In this document: one piece after another, positions 36,904-45,152 of the stretch
How the letters are laid out: each line of letters opens with the position of its first letter
Numbering within the stretch: the stretch's first letter is position 1
From: Flavobacteriales bacterium
GTDB taxonomy: Bacteria > Bacteroidota > Bacteroidia > Flavobacteriales_D > Crocinitomicaceae
Reading direction: 5' to 3'
DNA length: 45,745 bases
Assembly: GCA_947463385.1 (NCBI GenBank)
Contig: CANHSL010000011.1
Location: forward strand, 1 to 45,745
Made by a program: the position numbers and the translations under genes
The notes under the pieces: model-generated
Told to the model about the DNA's origin: nothing
Database searches by the model: none
Seen by the model: only the letters and a program-made list of their open reading frames with translations

Positions 36904-36919
36904 TTAACCAAATGGTTAA
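36904..36919. promoter_or_regulatory. Probable TetR-family operator (7-2-7 inverted repeat)
   Basis: TTAACCAAATGGTTAA has perfect 7-bp arms around AA. It sits directly downstream of the minus-strand -7 element and 3 bp before the tetR start codon, covering the expected transcription start. Confidence 0.65.
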
Positions 36920-36927
36920 CAAAGGTA
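36920..36927 (-). promoter_or_regulatory. -7 element TACCTTTG for the tetR-efflux operon
   Basis: A perfect TAnnTTTG match on the minus strand, 19 nt before the tetR ATG and abutting the operator palindrome. Confidence 0.6.
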
Positions 36928-36950
36928 TGAATTAAATTAATTCCGCGAAC

Positions 36951-36979
36951 ATTAAAGTCACCAAGTAGGTGATCTTAAT
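36951..36979. promoter_or_regulatory. Imperfect inverted repeat between tetR and the 37070 gene
   Basis: Twelve-base arms (36951-36962 and 36968-36979) pair around AAGTA, with one A-C mismatch and one G-T wobble. No T-run follows, so a terminator is unlikely. It lies about 40 bp upstream of the putative -33 element for the gene at 37070. Confidence 0.35.
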
Positions 36980-37017
36980 TGGCTACATTAAACCTATGTA
37001 AAATCAACAACGAAAAG

Positions 37018-37048
37018 TTGGTCTCAAGTAAATAATAACGTAATTTCA
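37018..37048 (+). promoter_or_regulatory. Putative promoter TTG-N20-TAATTTCA for the large T9SS gene
   Basis: TTG at 37018-37020 and TAATTTCA at 37041-37048, followed by ACCTAAACTA (37053-37062). Similar to the M43 promoter region; not a perfect -7 consensus. Confidence 0.4.
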
Positions 37049-37069
37049 CACCACCTAAACTAAATTACT

Positions 37070-40000
37070 ATGAAAAATTCAAGTCTACACGTTTGTAAAC
37101 TCATTACACTTGTTTTCGCACTACTTTCCACTGCCTTGCATAGCTACAGCCAGTGTATATTACCTAATCCAACGGTAAATAATGCAAGTACTACATGTGG
37201 ACAAACAGTTACATTAACTGCATCTGGTGGAATCAACTACAATTGGTATTCAAATGCCGCTGGGTCCCAATTTCTTGGAAGCGGAGCAAGCTACATCACG
37301 CCTGTATTAACTACTAATACAACGTATTATGTTCAAGCTGTTTCAGGTGTTGCAAATAACTTATTGCAGTTCACAAATTGTTCTGCTACGGGTGAGACAG
37401 GTCCAACCTTAGCGCAAATGACGGCCGCATATGCTGGAACAAGTTTAGCTGGTTTAGTTACTTCATCTACACAAGGAATTCAAGAGTGGACTGTACCTAC
37501 CACGGGTACCTATACAATTACCGCAGCTGGTGCGAAGGGTGGAGATGCGAATAATGCAATTGGTGGCAGTGGTCGTTCTATAACTATCACCACTACATTA
37601 ACGCAAGGACATGTAATTAAAATTTTAGTAGGTCAGCAAGGTGGAAACCTAAATTTCACTACCGGATGGGCCGGAGGCGGTGGCGGTGGAACGTTTTTAT
37701 ACAATCAAACCACGAATCAACTCATTCTAGTTGCTGGCGGCGGTGGTGGCGCTGCGCAGGGAAGTCCTACCTACCCATATACTCAAAATGGACTGGATGC
37801 CAGCAGTTATAACAACACCTCAGGCAGTAATGGTACGATGTCTGGTGGAAGTTGGTGTCAAGGTGGAAACGGCGGAAGCAATGGATCTGGCGGTGGTGGT
37901 ATTGGGGGTTCTGGTGGAGCTGGATGGTTAAGCAATGGTACAGCAGGTTATTATGGTTTGCCTGGGATTATGTTTTCAAGTGGTGGATTAGGTGGTGTAA
38001 ACTTTTCTGCTTGTGGAAATTGGAATACGAGTACCAACGGTGGTTTTGGAGGAGGTGCTGGAGCAGGTATGTGTACCAGTTATGAAGCGAATGGTGGCGG
38101 CGGTGGCGGCTATTCAGGTGGTGGCGGTGGCGCATGCCGAGTTGGTGCCGGAGGTGGTGGCGGATGTTTTTTCACTGGTACCTATGTATCGGAGAGCTTA
38201 AATGCGGGACACGGATTAGTGGATATTAGTTACGCAGGTGTGCTTTGTACTTCTGCCTTGGTACCTGCAACGGTTACAGTGAATGCGAACATTAACAACC
38301 CGGTAGTTTCTAACGCTGTAGTTTCATGTAATCAATCTGCAACGCTAACAGCTACTGGTGCAAACAATTATAATTGGTATTCAAATGCCAATGGAGCTCA
38401 ATTGCTTGGAACCGGAGCAACATACATTACCCCTTTACTGAATCAAAATACTACATACTATGTTCAATCAACTGCGGGTGTAGGAAATTCCGTATTGAAT
38501 TTCACAAATTGTGGAGCAACTGGCGAAAATGGTCCTACCCTAGCCCAAATGACTTCTGCGTACACGGGTACTTCGTTGGCAGGATTAGTTAGTTCATCCA
38601 TACAAGGAATTCAAGAATGGACGGTACCTTCTACGGGTACATACACCATTACTGCAGCAGGAGCGAAAGGTGGAGATGCAAACAATGCGATTGGCGGAAG
38701 TGGTCGATCGATTACCATAACTACTCCCCTAACCCAAGGACATGTAATCAAAATACTTGTAGGTCAGCAAGGAGGTAACTTGGCCTTTTCAACCGGTTGG
38801 GCCGGAGGCGGAGGCGGAGGAACCTTTGTATATAATCAAACAACCAATCAACTTATTGTAGCTGCTGGTGGCGGTGGTGGCGCAGGAAAAGGCGATCCTA
38901 ATCAATATAACTTTACCTTGAACGGTGGAGATGGCAGTGTTTACAACAACACCTCTGGTGGAACAGGTATTAATTGTCCGCAAAGTTGGTGTTCTGCTGG
39001 AAGTGGAGGTGCTAATGGAGCAGGAGGACTTGCCGGAGGATCACCAAATAATCAAGGTGGTGCAGCTGGTTCAGGTTGGAATTCTCAAGGATCTACAGGT
39101 ACTTATGGAGGAGCAATAGGGCAAACCTTTAATCAAGGTGGTCTTGGAGGCGTTAACCAAGCCGCATGCGGTAACTGGACAAGCAGCAACAATGGCGGCT
39201 TTGGTGGTGGTGGTGGTGCTGGAATGTGCACCAATTACGAAGCGCTTGGTGGCGGCGGTGGAGGATATTCTGGTGGTGGTGGTGCTGGATGCCGAGTTGG
39301 TGCCGGAGGTGGTGGTGGAAGTTATTACACCGGGACATTTGTTACTGAAGGATTGAACGCAGGACATGGCTTAGTAACTGTTAGTTTCACCGGAGTGGTT
39401 TGCTCATCCCCGTTAATTCCAGTTGTTGTTACCGTCAATTCAAATATTAATACACCAACCGTTTCAAATGCCGCTATATCATGTGGTCAAACGGCGACAC
39501 TGGTTGCTTCAGGTGTAAATAATTATATTTGGGCAGGTGATTCACTTGGAACACAAATTTTAGGAAATTCAGCGACCTATACTACGCCAAATCTTACAAC
39601 TACAACCACATATTATGTACAATCTAGTGCTGGTGTAGGAAATTCCGTATTGAATTTTACAAATTGTGGAGCAACAGGCGAGAATGGTCCTACCCTAGCC
39701 CAAATGACTTCTGCATACACGGGAACTTCGTTAGCAGGATTGGTAAATTCATCCACACAAGGAATCCAAGAATGGACAGTTCCCTCCACAGGTACATATA
39801 CGATTACCGCAGCTGGAGCTAAAGGAGGTGATGCGAATAATGCGATTGGTGGAAGTGGACGTTCAATTACAATAACTACAACTTTAACGCAAGGACATGT
39901 AATCAAAATACTTGTAGGACAACAAGGAGGAAACTTGGCCTTTTCAACCGGTTGGGCCGGAGGCGGAGGCGGAGGAACCTTTGTATATAATCAAACAACC

Positions 40001-43000
40001 AATCAACTTATTGTAGCTGCTGGTGGCGGTGGCGGCGCAGGAAAAGGTGACCCCAATCAATATAACTTCACTTTGAACGGTGGAGATGGCAGTGTTTACA
40101 ACAACACCTCTGGTGGAACAGGTATTAACTGTCCGCAAAGTTGGTGTTCTGCTGGAAGTGGAGGTGCTAATGGAGCAGGAGGACTTGCCGGAGGATCACC
40201 AAATAATCAAGGTGGTGCAGCTGGTTCAGGTTGGAATTCTCAAGGAGCTACAGGTACTTTTGGCGGAGGAATTGGACAAACCTTTAACCAAGGTGGACTT
40301 GGAGGCGTTAACCAAACCGCATGCGGTAACTGGACAAGCAGCAATAATGGCGGTTTTGGTGGTGGTGGTGGTGCTGGTATGTGCACCAATTACGAAGCGC
40401 TTGGTGGCGGCGGTGGAGGATATTCTGGTGGTGGTGGTGCTGGATGCCGAGTTGGTGCCGGAGGTGGTGGCGGAAGCTATTACACTGGAACTTTTGTTAG
40501 TGAAGGATTAAATGCCGGACATGGCTTAGTTAATATCAACTATAATGGTGTTGTATGCTATTCTCCATTTGTTCCTGTTACAGTAACTGTCAATGGTATT
40601 CAAACCCCAAGTGTAGCAGGAAATTTAAACCTTTGTGGGAACGGCAACAACACCACAACCCTTGTTGCTAGTGGTAGTCCAGCTGGTTATGCATGGTGGT
40701 CCAATGCAAATGGTACAGGTTCACTTGGAAACAGTGCTAGTTATACTACACCAGCAATCAATACTACTACAACCTATTATGTACAATCCATAAACCCACA
40801 AGGTGGATCACAAGTGTATTCATACACAGGTTCAGCTCAAACCTTTACAGCCCCTGTGTCTGGCGTGTATACCTTAGAAGCTTGGGGTGCACAAGGTGGA
40901 AACGACCCTGTTTACCCGAATACTGCGCTCGGAGGAAGAGGAGGATATGCTAAGGGAGATGTTTATCTTGCTGCGGGATCAACGATTTATGTGTATGTTG
41001 GTGAACAAGGTTCAGGCTGTATGAATTCCACTTGGAAGTCAACTGGAGGTGGTGGTGCCACAGATTTCAGGTTATCAGGAGGATTATGGAACGATAACGC
41101 AGGGTTGTATTCCCGTATTGTTGTTGCAGGTGGTGGCGGTGGTCGTCATGGCACTAACTATGAGAATGCCTTGTATGTAGGAAACGACGGTGGCGGATTA
41201 AGCGCCCCAAGTTTTGTTTCCAATAGCACATCCATCACTGGATCTAATCAAACCTCGGGTGGAGCTTCAAATTATGGATCGGCCGTTGTACCTGGATCTT
41301 TTGGCTTTGCTACACCTAATAATCAAAGTAACTCCTGTTCACTTGGTGGATGGAACGGTGGTGCACGCGGTTCTGACAACTGGGCTAACGGCGGAGCAGG
41401 TGGTGGATGGTATGGTGGATGCACCAGTTGGCCAACATCTTCTGGTGGATCAGGATATGTTTACACTTCTAGCTCCTTCATACCTGCAGGATACACACCG
41501 GTTGCAGCGTATCAATTGACCAACACGCAGTTAATCGCTGGTGACGCAACGATGCCTGATATTAATGGAAACTTGGTAACTGGAAACAGTGGAAATGGTA
41601 ATGCGAAAATCTCTTGGAGTGGAACTGGTTGCAGTTCAAGTATTGTCCCAGTGACTGTAATTGCCGGACAAAGTCCGACGGTGACAGCCGGAGCCAATCA
41701 AAGCATTTGTTCTGGAACATCGATTACACTAAACGGATCGGGTGCCGCAACCTACTCATGGGATAATAATGTTCAAAACGGCGTAGCATTTACTCCAAAT
41801 ACAACACAAACTTACACTGTTACAGGAACAGCAGCTAATGGGTGTACCAATACCGCACTAGTTACTGTTACCGTCAATGCATTACCAACTGTATCTGGTG
41901 GTCAAAATCAAACAGTGTGCGCAGGTAACCCTGTTACCTTAGCAGGCTCAGGTGCTTCAAGCTATGCGTGGAGTAATAATGTGCAAAACGGCGTAGCATT
42001 TACTCCAAATACAACACAAACTTACACTGTTACCGGAACAGCAGCCAATGGGTGTACGAATACCGCTCAAGTTACTGTTACCGTCAATGCATTACCAACT
42101 GTATCTGGTGGTCAAAACCAAACGGTGTGTGCAGGCAACCCTGTAACCTTAGCAGGCTCAGGTGCTTCTAGCTATGCATGGAATAATAATGTACAGAACG
42201 GCGTAGCATTTACTCCAAATACAACGCAAACCTATACCGTTACCGGAACAGCAGCCAATGGGTGTACGAATACCGCACAAGTTACTGTTACCGTCAATGC
42301 ATTACCAACTGTATCTGGTGGTCAAAACCAAACGGTGTGTGCAGGCAACCCTGTTACCTTAGCAGGATCTGGTGCTTCAAGCTATGCGTGGAATAATAAT
42401 GTACAAAACGGCGTAGGATTTACTCCAAATACAACGCAAACCTATACCGTTACCGGAACAACAGCTAATGGATGTACGAATACCGCACAAGTTACTGTTA
42501 CCGTCAATGCATTACCAACTGTATCTGGTGGTCAAAACCAAACAGTGTGTGCAGGTAACCCTGTTACCTTAGCCGGATCTGGTGCTTCTAGTTATGCATG
42601 GAATAATAATGTGCAAAATGGCGTAGCATTTACTCCAAATACAACACAAACGTACACAGTTACCGGAACAGCAGCCAATGGGTGTACGAATACCGCTCAA
42701 GTTCAAGTAACGGTGAATCCATTACCAACTGTAAGTCTTGGAAACGACACCTTGGTTTGTGAATACAATTTCCCAATTACCATTCAAGCAAATGGCAACG
42801 CGAATTTGACATATACCTGGAATAACGGATCTCTAGGACAATCGCTTTTAGTAAATGGAGCAGGAACTTATGATGTAACAGCAAGCGACAACAACGGATG
42901 TTCGGCTACTGATGACATCATTATTGAATCTGATCCGTGCGCTGGAATCGTTGAACACGAGATTGGTATCCAACTTTACCCGAATCCATTTAATGAAAAC

Positions 43001-43192
43001 GTAATCATTCACTCCACTGAATCAATCGATGCACATCTTGAAGTGTATGGTTCAGACGGACGAGTGGTCTTTGCAATGGAAATGACTGGCGATATAGCGA
43101 CTATTAACTTGGCAACGCTAGCACGCGGAAATTATGTGGTGAAAATCTTATACAACGGAAAAACACAGATGACTAAGCTTATCAAGCAATAA
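37070..43192 (+). CDS. Giant glycine-rich repeat protein with Ig-like repeats and T9SS sorting domain
   Basis: A 2040-residue surface protein. Signal peptide 1-28 (MKNSSLHVCKLITLVFALLS to HSYSQ). Three blocks of 377, 385 and 384 residues (from about 34, 411 and 796) each hold an Ig-like start, a TGExGPTLAQM segment and a glycine-rich domain with WAGGGGGGTF, VAGGGGGA and repeated GGGG loops. A fourth, diverged glycine-rich domain (about 1180-1535) resembles the Gly_rich domain (FTAPVSGVYTLEAWGAQGG). Five tandem 70-residue Ig-like repeats follow (1536-1885), then one PKD-like module and a C-terminal T9SS signal (YPNPFNENVIIHS to LIKQ). No catalytic motif; an adhesin or matrix/gliding role is inference. 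A clear terminator follows. Confidence 0.93.
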   Translation: MKNSSLHVCKLITLVFALLSTALHSYSQCILPNPTVNNASTTCGQTVTLTASGGINYNWYSNAAGSQFLGSGASYITPVLTTNTTYYVQAVSGVANNLLQFTNCSATGETGPTLAQMTAAYAGTSLAGLVTSSTQGIQEWTVPTTGTYTITAAGAKGGDANNAIGGSGRSITITTTLTQGHVIKILVGQQGGNLNFTTGWAGGGGGGTFLYNQTTNQLILVAGGGGGAAQGSPTYPYTQNGLDASSYNNTSGSNGTMSGGSWCQGGNGGSNGSGGGGIGGSGGAGWLSNGTAGYYGLPGIMFSSGGLGGVNFSACGNWNTSTNGGFGGGAGAGMCTSYEANGGGGGGYSGGGGGACRVGAGGGGGCFFTGTYVSESLNAGHGLVDISYAGVLCTSALVPATVTVNANINNPVVSNAVVSCNQSATLTATGANNYNWYSNANGAQLLGTGATYITPLLNQNTTYYVQSTAGVGNSVLNFTNCGATGENGPTLAQMTSAYTGTSLAGLVSSSIQGIQEWTVPSTGTYTITAAGAKGGDANNAIGGSGRSITITTPLTQGHVIKILVGQQGGNLAFSTGWAGGGGGGTFVYNQTTNQLIVAAGGGGGAGKGDPNQYNFTLNGGDGSVYNNTSGGTGINCPQSWCSAGSGGANGAGGLAGGSPNNQGGAAGSGWNSQGSTGTYGGAIGQTFNQGGLGGVNQAACGNWTSSNNGGFGGGGGAGMCTNYEALGGGGGGYSGGGGAGCRVGAGGGGGSYYTGTFVTEGLNAGHGLVTVSFTGVVCSSPLIPVVVTVNSNINTPTVSNAAISCGQTATLVASGVNNYIWAGDSLGTQILGNSATYTTPNLTTTTTYYVQSSAGVGNSVLNFTNCGATGENGPTLAQMTSAYTGTSLAGLVNSSTQGIQEWTVPSTGTYTITAAGAKGGDANNAIGGSGRSITITTTLTQGHVIKILVGQQGGNLAFSTGWAGGGGGGTFVYNQTTNQLIVAAGGGGGAGKGDPNQYNFTLNGGDGSVYNNTSGGTGINCPQSWCSAGSGGANGAGGLAGGSPNNQGGAAGSGWNSQGATGTFGGGIGQTFNQGGLGGVNQTACGNWTSSNNGGFGGGGGAGMCTNYEALGGGGGGYSGGGGAGCRVGAGGGGGSYYTGTFVSEGLNAGHGLVNINYNGVVCYSPFVPVTVTVNGIQTPSVAGNLNLCGNGNNTTTLVASGSPAGYAWWSNANGTGSLGNSASYTTPAINTTTTYYVQSINPQGGSQVYSYTGSAQTFTAPVSGVYTLEAWGAQGGNDPVYPNTALGGRGGYAKGDVYLAAGSTIYVYVGEQGSGCMNSTWKSTGGGGATDFRLSGGLWNDNAGLYSRIVVAGGGGGRHGTNYENALYVGNDGGGLSAPSFVSNSTSITGSNQTSGGASNYGSAVVPGSFGFATPNNQSNSCSLGGWNGGARGSDNWANGGAGGGWYGGCTSWPTSSGGSGYVYTSSSFIPAGYTPVAAYQLTNTQLIAGDATMPDINGNLVTGNSGNGNAKISWSGTGCSSSIVPVTVIAGQSPTVTAGANQSICSGTSITLNGSGAATYSWDNNVQNGVAFTPNTTQTYTVTGTAANGCTNTALVTVTVNALPTVSGGQNQTVCAGNPVTLAGSGASSYAWSNNVQNGVAFTPNTTQTYTVTGTAANGCTNTAQVTVTVNALPTVSGGQNQTVCAGNPVTLAGSGASSYAWNNNVQNGVAFTPNTTQTYTVTGTAANGCTNTAQVTVTVNALPTVSGGQNQTVCAGNPVTLAGSGASSYAWNNNVQNGVGFTPNTTQTYTVTGTTANGCTNTAQVTVTVNALPTVSGGQNQTVCAGNPVTLAGSGASSYAWNNNVQNGVAFTPNTTQTYTVTGTAANGCTNTAQVQVTVNPLPTVSLGNDTLVCEYNFPITIQANGNANLTYTWNNGSLGQSLLVNGAGTYDVTASDNNGCSATDDIIIESDPCAGIVEHEIGIQLYPNPFNENVIIHSTESIDAHLEVYGSDGRVVFAMEMTGDIATINLATLARGNYVVKILYNGKTQMTKLIKQ
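37169..40606 (+). repeat. Three tandem about 1.13-1.16 kb coding repeats
   Basis: Block boundaries set at the (N/T)P(T/V)V segment give 1131, 1155 and 1152 bp (37169, 38300, 39455, end 40606), all multiples of 3. Blocks 2 and 3 are nearly identical over long stretches at nucleotide level (compare 38790-39350 with 39945-40505), while block 1 is more diverged. Confidence 0.9.
41675..42724 (+). repeat. Five 210-bp tandem repeats encoding Ig-like domains
   Basis: Units start at 41675, 41885, 42095, 42305 and 42515. Each encodes 70 residues with NQTVCAGNPVTLAGSGASSY, TPNTTQTYTVTGT and ANGCTNTAQVTVTVNALPTV. The first is the most diverged; units 2-5 differ at few bases. Confidence 0.93.
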
Positions 43193-43215
43193 GCATAGTT
43201 TCTAATTAAAACACC

Positions 43216-43239
43216 AAAGGGACTTCGGTCCCTTTTTTT
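43216..43239 (+). terminator. Rho-independent terminator after the giant T9SS gene
   Basis: AAAGGGAC and GTCCCTTT pair around a UUCG tetraloop (43224-43227), followed by a T run through 43239. The repeat array starts 5 bp later. Confidence 0.9.
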
Positions 43240-43244
43240 ATTCC

Positions 43245-43725
43245 CCGTGGACTGAGTGGTCCGCCGTGGCGGAGTTGTATCGAAGGCCACTTCACCTTAT
43301 CGCAGGCTTCGATACACTGCGTTACTCAGCCTGCTTTACCTCCCCGTGGACTGAGTGGTCCGCTGTGGCGGAGTGTATCGAAGGCCACATCATCACATCG
43401 CAGGCTTCGATACACTGCGTTACTCAGCCTGCTGAAGACCCGTGGACTGAGTGACCCGAAGGATTGTATCGAAGGCCACATCATCATAATCGCAGGCTTC
43501 GATATACTGCGTTACTCAGCCTGCTTTTACCTCCCCGTGGACTGAGTGGTCCGCTGTGGCGGAGTGTACCGAAGGCCACTTCACCATAACCGCAGGCTTC
43601 GATACACTGCGTTACTCAGCCTGCTGAAGACCCGTGGACTGAGTGACCCGAAGGATTGTATCGAAGGCCACATCACTACAATCGCAGACTTCGATACGTA
43701 TGCCGCAGCATACTACTCAGCCTGC
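43245..43725. repeat. Left part of palindromic repeat array (units 1-5)
   Basis: Five units at 43245-43334, 43344-43432, 43440-43524, 43535-43624 and 43632-43725. Each has module A, a hairpin from GTGGACTGAGT to GTATCGAAGGCCAC with outer 7-bp arms, and module B, a hairpin with arms GCAGGCT/AGCCTGC. Read on the minus strand, module B starts CTGAGTAACGC and ends GTATCGAAG, so A and B are related elements in opposite orientation. Units 3 and 5 have the short inner segment GACCCGAAGGATT. Module B of unit 5 has a longer inner stem (GTATGC/GCATAC around CGCA). Spacers alternate between TTTACCTCC-like and TGAAGAC. Together with the terminator this fills the 591-bp gap before 43784; 43726-43783 shows nothing else. 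Confidence 0.93.
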
Positions 43726-43783
43726 TTGTAAATAATGGGCAATAATTTTAGAACCTATCGTTTTCTTCTAACCAAAATTATCT

Positions 43784-44095
43784 ATGGCTGGATTCATGTA
43801 TATTCTCAAATGTGCAAACGGAACGTTTTACGTCGGGAGTACAAAAAATTTAATAAGAAGAATTCAAGAACATGAAACTGGAAATGGAGCTAATCACACG
43901 AAGCGTTATGGTCCAGTTGAGCTAGTTTACTTTGAAATATACCAACGAATTGATTTTGCTTATTACCGAGAAAAACAAATACAGGGTTGGACAAGAAAAA
44001 AGAAACAAGCCCTAATTGATGGAGAATATCCAAACTTAAAATATGCTGCTAAGAAAATCTTTAGAGCCAACTCAATAAATCTACCCGTGGACTGA
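43784..44095 (+). CDS. GIY-YIG endonuclease embedded in the repeat array
   Basis: A 103-residue single-domain GIY-YIG nuclease. FMYILKCANGTFYVGST (4-20) gives the two-strand motif with Tyr6 and Tyr16-Val-Gly18; R25/R26 and H30 lie in NLIRRIQEH, and E63 in YYREKQIQGWTRKKKQAL is the metal ligand, so the active site looks intact. There is no extra DNA-binding domain, as in UPF0213-type proteins. The last codons (Pro, Val, Asp and TGA) come from the first bases of repeat unit 6, so the repeat provides the stop. Repeat units flank it on both sides. It has no clear own promoter and no co-directed neighbour. Cutting or copying the repeats is a hypothesis. Confidence 0.9.
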   Translation: MAGFMYILKCANGTFYVGSTKNLIRRIQEHETGNGANHTKRYGPVELVYFEIYQRIDFAYYREKQIQGWTRKKKQALIDGEYPNLKYAAKKIFRANSINLPVD

Positions 44096-44522
44096 GTGGT
44101 CCGCTGTGGCGGAGTGTACCGAAGGCCACATCACCTTATCGCAGGCTTCGATATACTGCGTTACTCAGCCTGCTTAATTACACCGTGGACTGAGTGGTCC
44201 GCCGTGGCGGAGTGTATCGAAGGCCACATCATCACATCGCAGGCTTCGATACACTGCGTTACTCAGCCTGCTTTTACCTCCCCGTGGACTGAGTGGTCCG
44301 CTGTGGCGGAGTGTACCGAAGGCCACATCATCACATCGCAGGCTTCGATACACTGCGTTACTCAGCCTGCTTAATTACACCGTGGACTGAGTGGTCCGCT
44401 GTGGCGGAGTGTATCGAAGGCCACATCACCTTATCGCAGGCTTCGATATACTGCGTTACTCAGCCTGCTTAATTACACCGTGGACTGAGTGGTCCGCCGT
44501 GGCGGAGTGTATCGAAGGCCAC
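44085..44522. repeat. Right part of palindromic repeat array (units 6-10)
   Basis: Units at 44085-44173, 44183-44271, 44282-44370, 44380-44468, and a half unit (module A only) at 44478-44522. The inner hairpin is TCCGC/GCGGA around TGTG or CGTG. Spacers are mostly TTAATTACA, unlike the left part, once TTTTACCTC. The last unit breaks off right after GGCCAC, 9 bp before the stop codon of the minus-strand gene at 44532. This accounts for the 436-bp gap; no gene is supported in it. Confidence 0.93.
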
Positions 44523-44531
44523 GTACTAGAA

Positions 44532-45152
44532 TTATTTCGAATTTGATTGAATATATTGAACCCAAGCCTCTTGATATTCCTGGGCCAAGGCTGGTGTTAA
44601 TTCAATCCCTACAGAAGCAAAGGATTCTCCAGTCATCCAATTTAGAATCCACGAGGCTCGTCCAGCAATGGTGAAAATATCCTCTTGCATCCCTCCTCCA
44701 TGCCCATAAAATTTCAGCTCACCGGTTCGAATTCGATCCCAAATGATTAAATCGGCGGTATTTACCAAGCCAATTTTAGTTTTATTCGACAACCTGCAAA
44801 TTAAATGCGGGAACACCTCCGAGGGATGAGCGAAACACCATGTTTTTGCAGCACATAATCTCCAAAACTCCTGTTCCGTATCGATGATTTCTAGCACACT
44901 ATTTAAAGAAAACCCAAGCGTATCGTTCGAACTATAAAACCTATATTCACGCTGTTCTTCAATCCAAGCGGTTGGTTTTTTGAACGATGGAGGTAACGAA
45001 TAGCTCGCTCGAAGGGAATCTTGGTGATTGAAATATAGAAAGGTATCGGCCACAGGTTTCCAAAAATCGTTGGATTCAACGGTGATTTCTTGCTGAGCCG
45101 TCAAACGAACCGCAAGAAGTAATAAAATACCCGCTAAGAGAATTCTAATCAT
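44532..45152 (-). CDS. Exported protein of unknown function, coupled to acs
   Basis: A 206-residue predicted periplasmic protein. The signal peptide [20 protein letters not shown] is clear. The mature part has no recognised domain. It shows aromatic-rich stretches ([18 protein letters not shown]), a cysteine pair region ([23 protein letters not shown], about residues 97-119), and [26 protein letters not shown] near 150-175. Its ATG overlaps the stop of the acetyl-CoA synthetase gene (ATGA), so the two are translationally coupled. The repeat array begins 9 bp after its stop. I do not recognise the family. Confidence 0.7.
   Translation of the reverse strand: MIRILLAGILLLLAVRLTAQQEITVESNDFWKPVADTFLYFNHQDSLRASYSLPPSFKKPTAWIEEQREYRFYSSNDTLGFSLNSVLEIIDTEQEFWRLCAAKTWCFAHPSEVFPHLICRLSNKTKIGLVNTADLIIWDRIRTGELKFYGHGGGMQEDIFTIAGRASWILNWMTGESFASVGIELTPALAQEYQEAWVQYIQSNSK

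Noticed and set aside
37731-40511. Several long open frames on both strands inside the glycine-rich gene
   Set aside because: They are by-products of GGT/GGC-rich codons; they recur at equal places in each block and show low-complexity Val/Glu or His/Thr-rich translations.
43266-44374. Open frames within the repeats (for example 43266-43454, 43546-43731, 44096-44374)
   Set aside because: They encode the repeat units themselves, start inside a repeat, change phase at unit borders and have no start signals.
43245-44522. Possible CRISPR array
   Set aside because: The repeats are about 90 bp, palindromic twice over, and the short spacers (7-10 bp) are recurring rather than unique. No cas genes are near.
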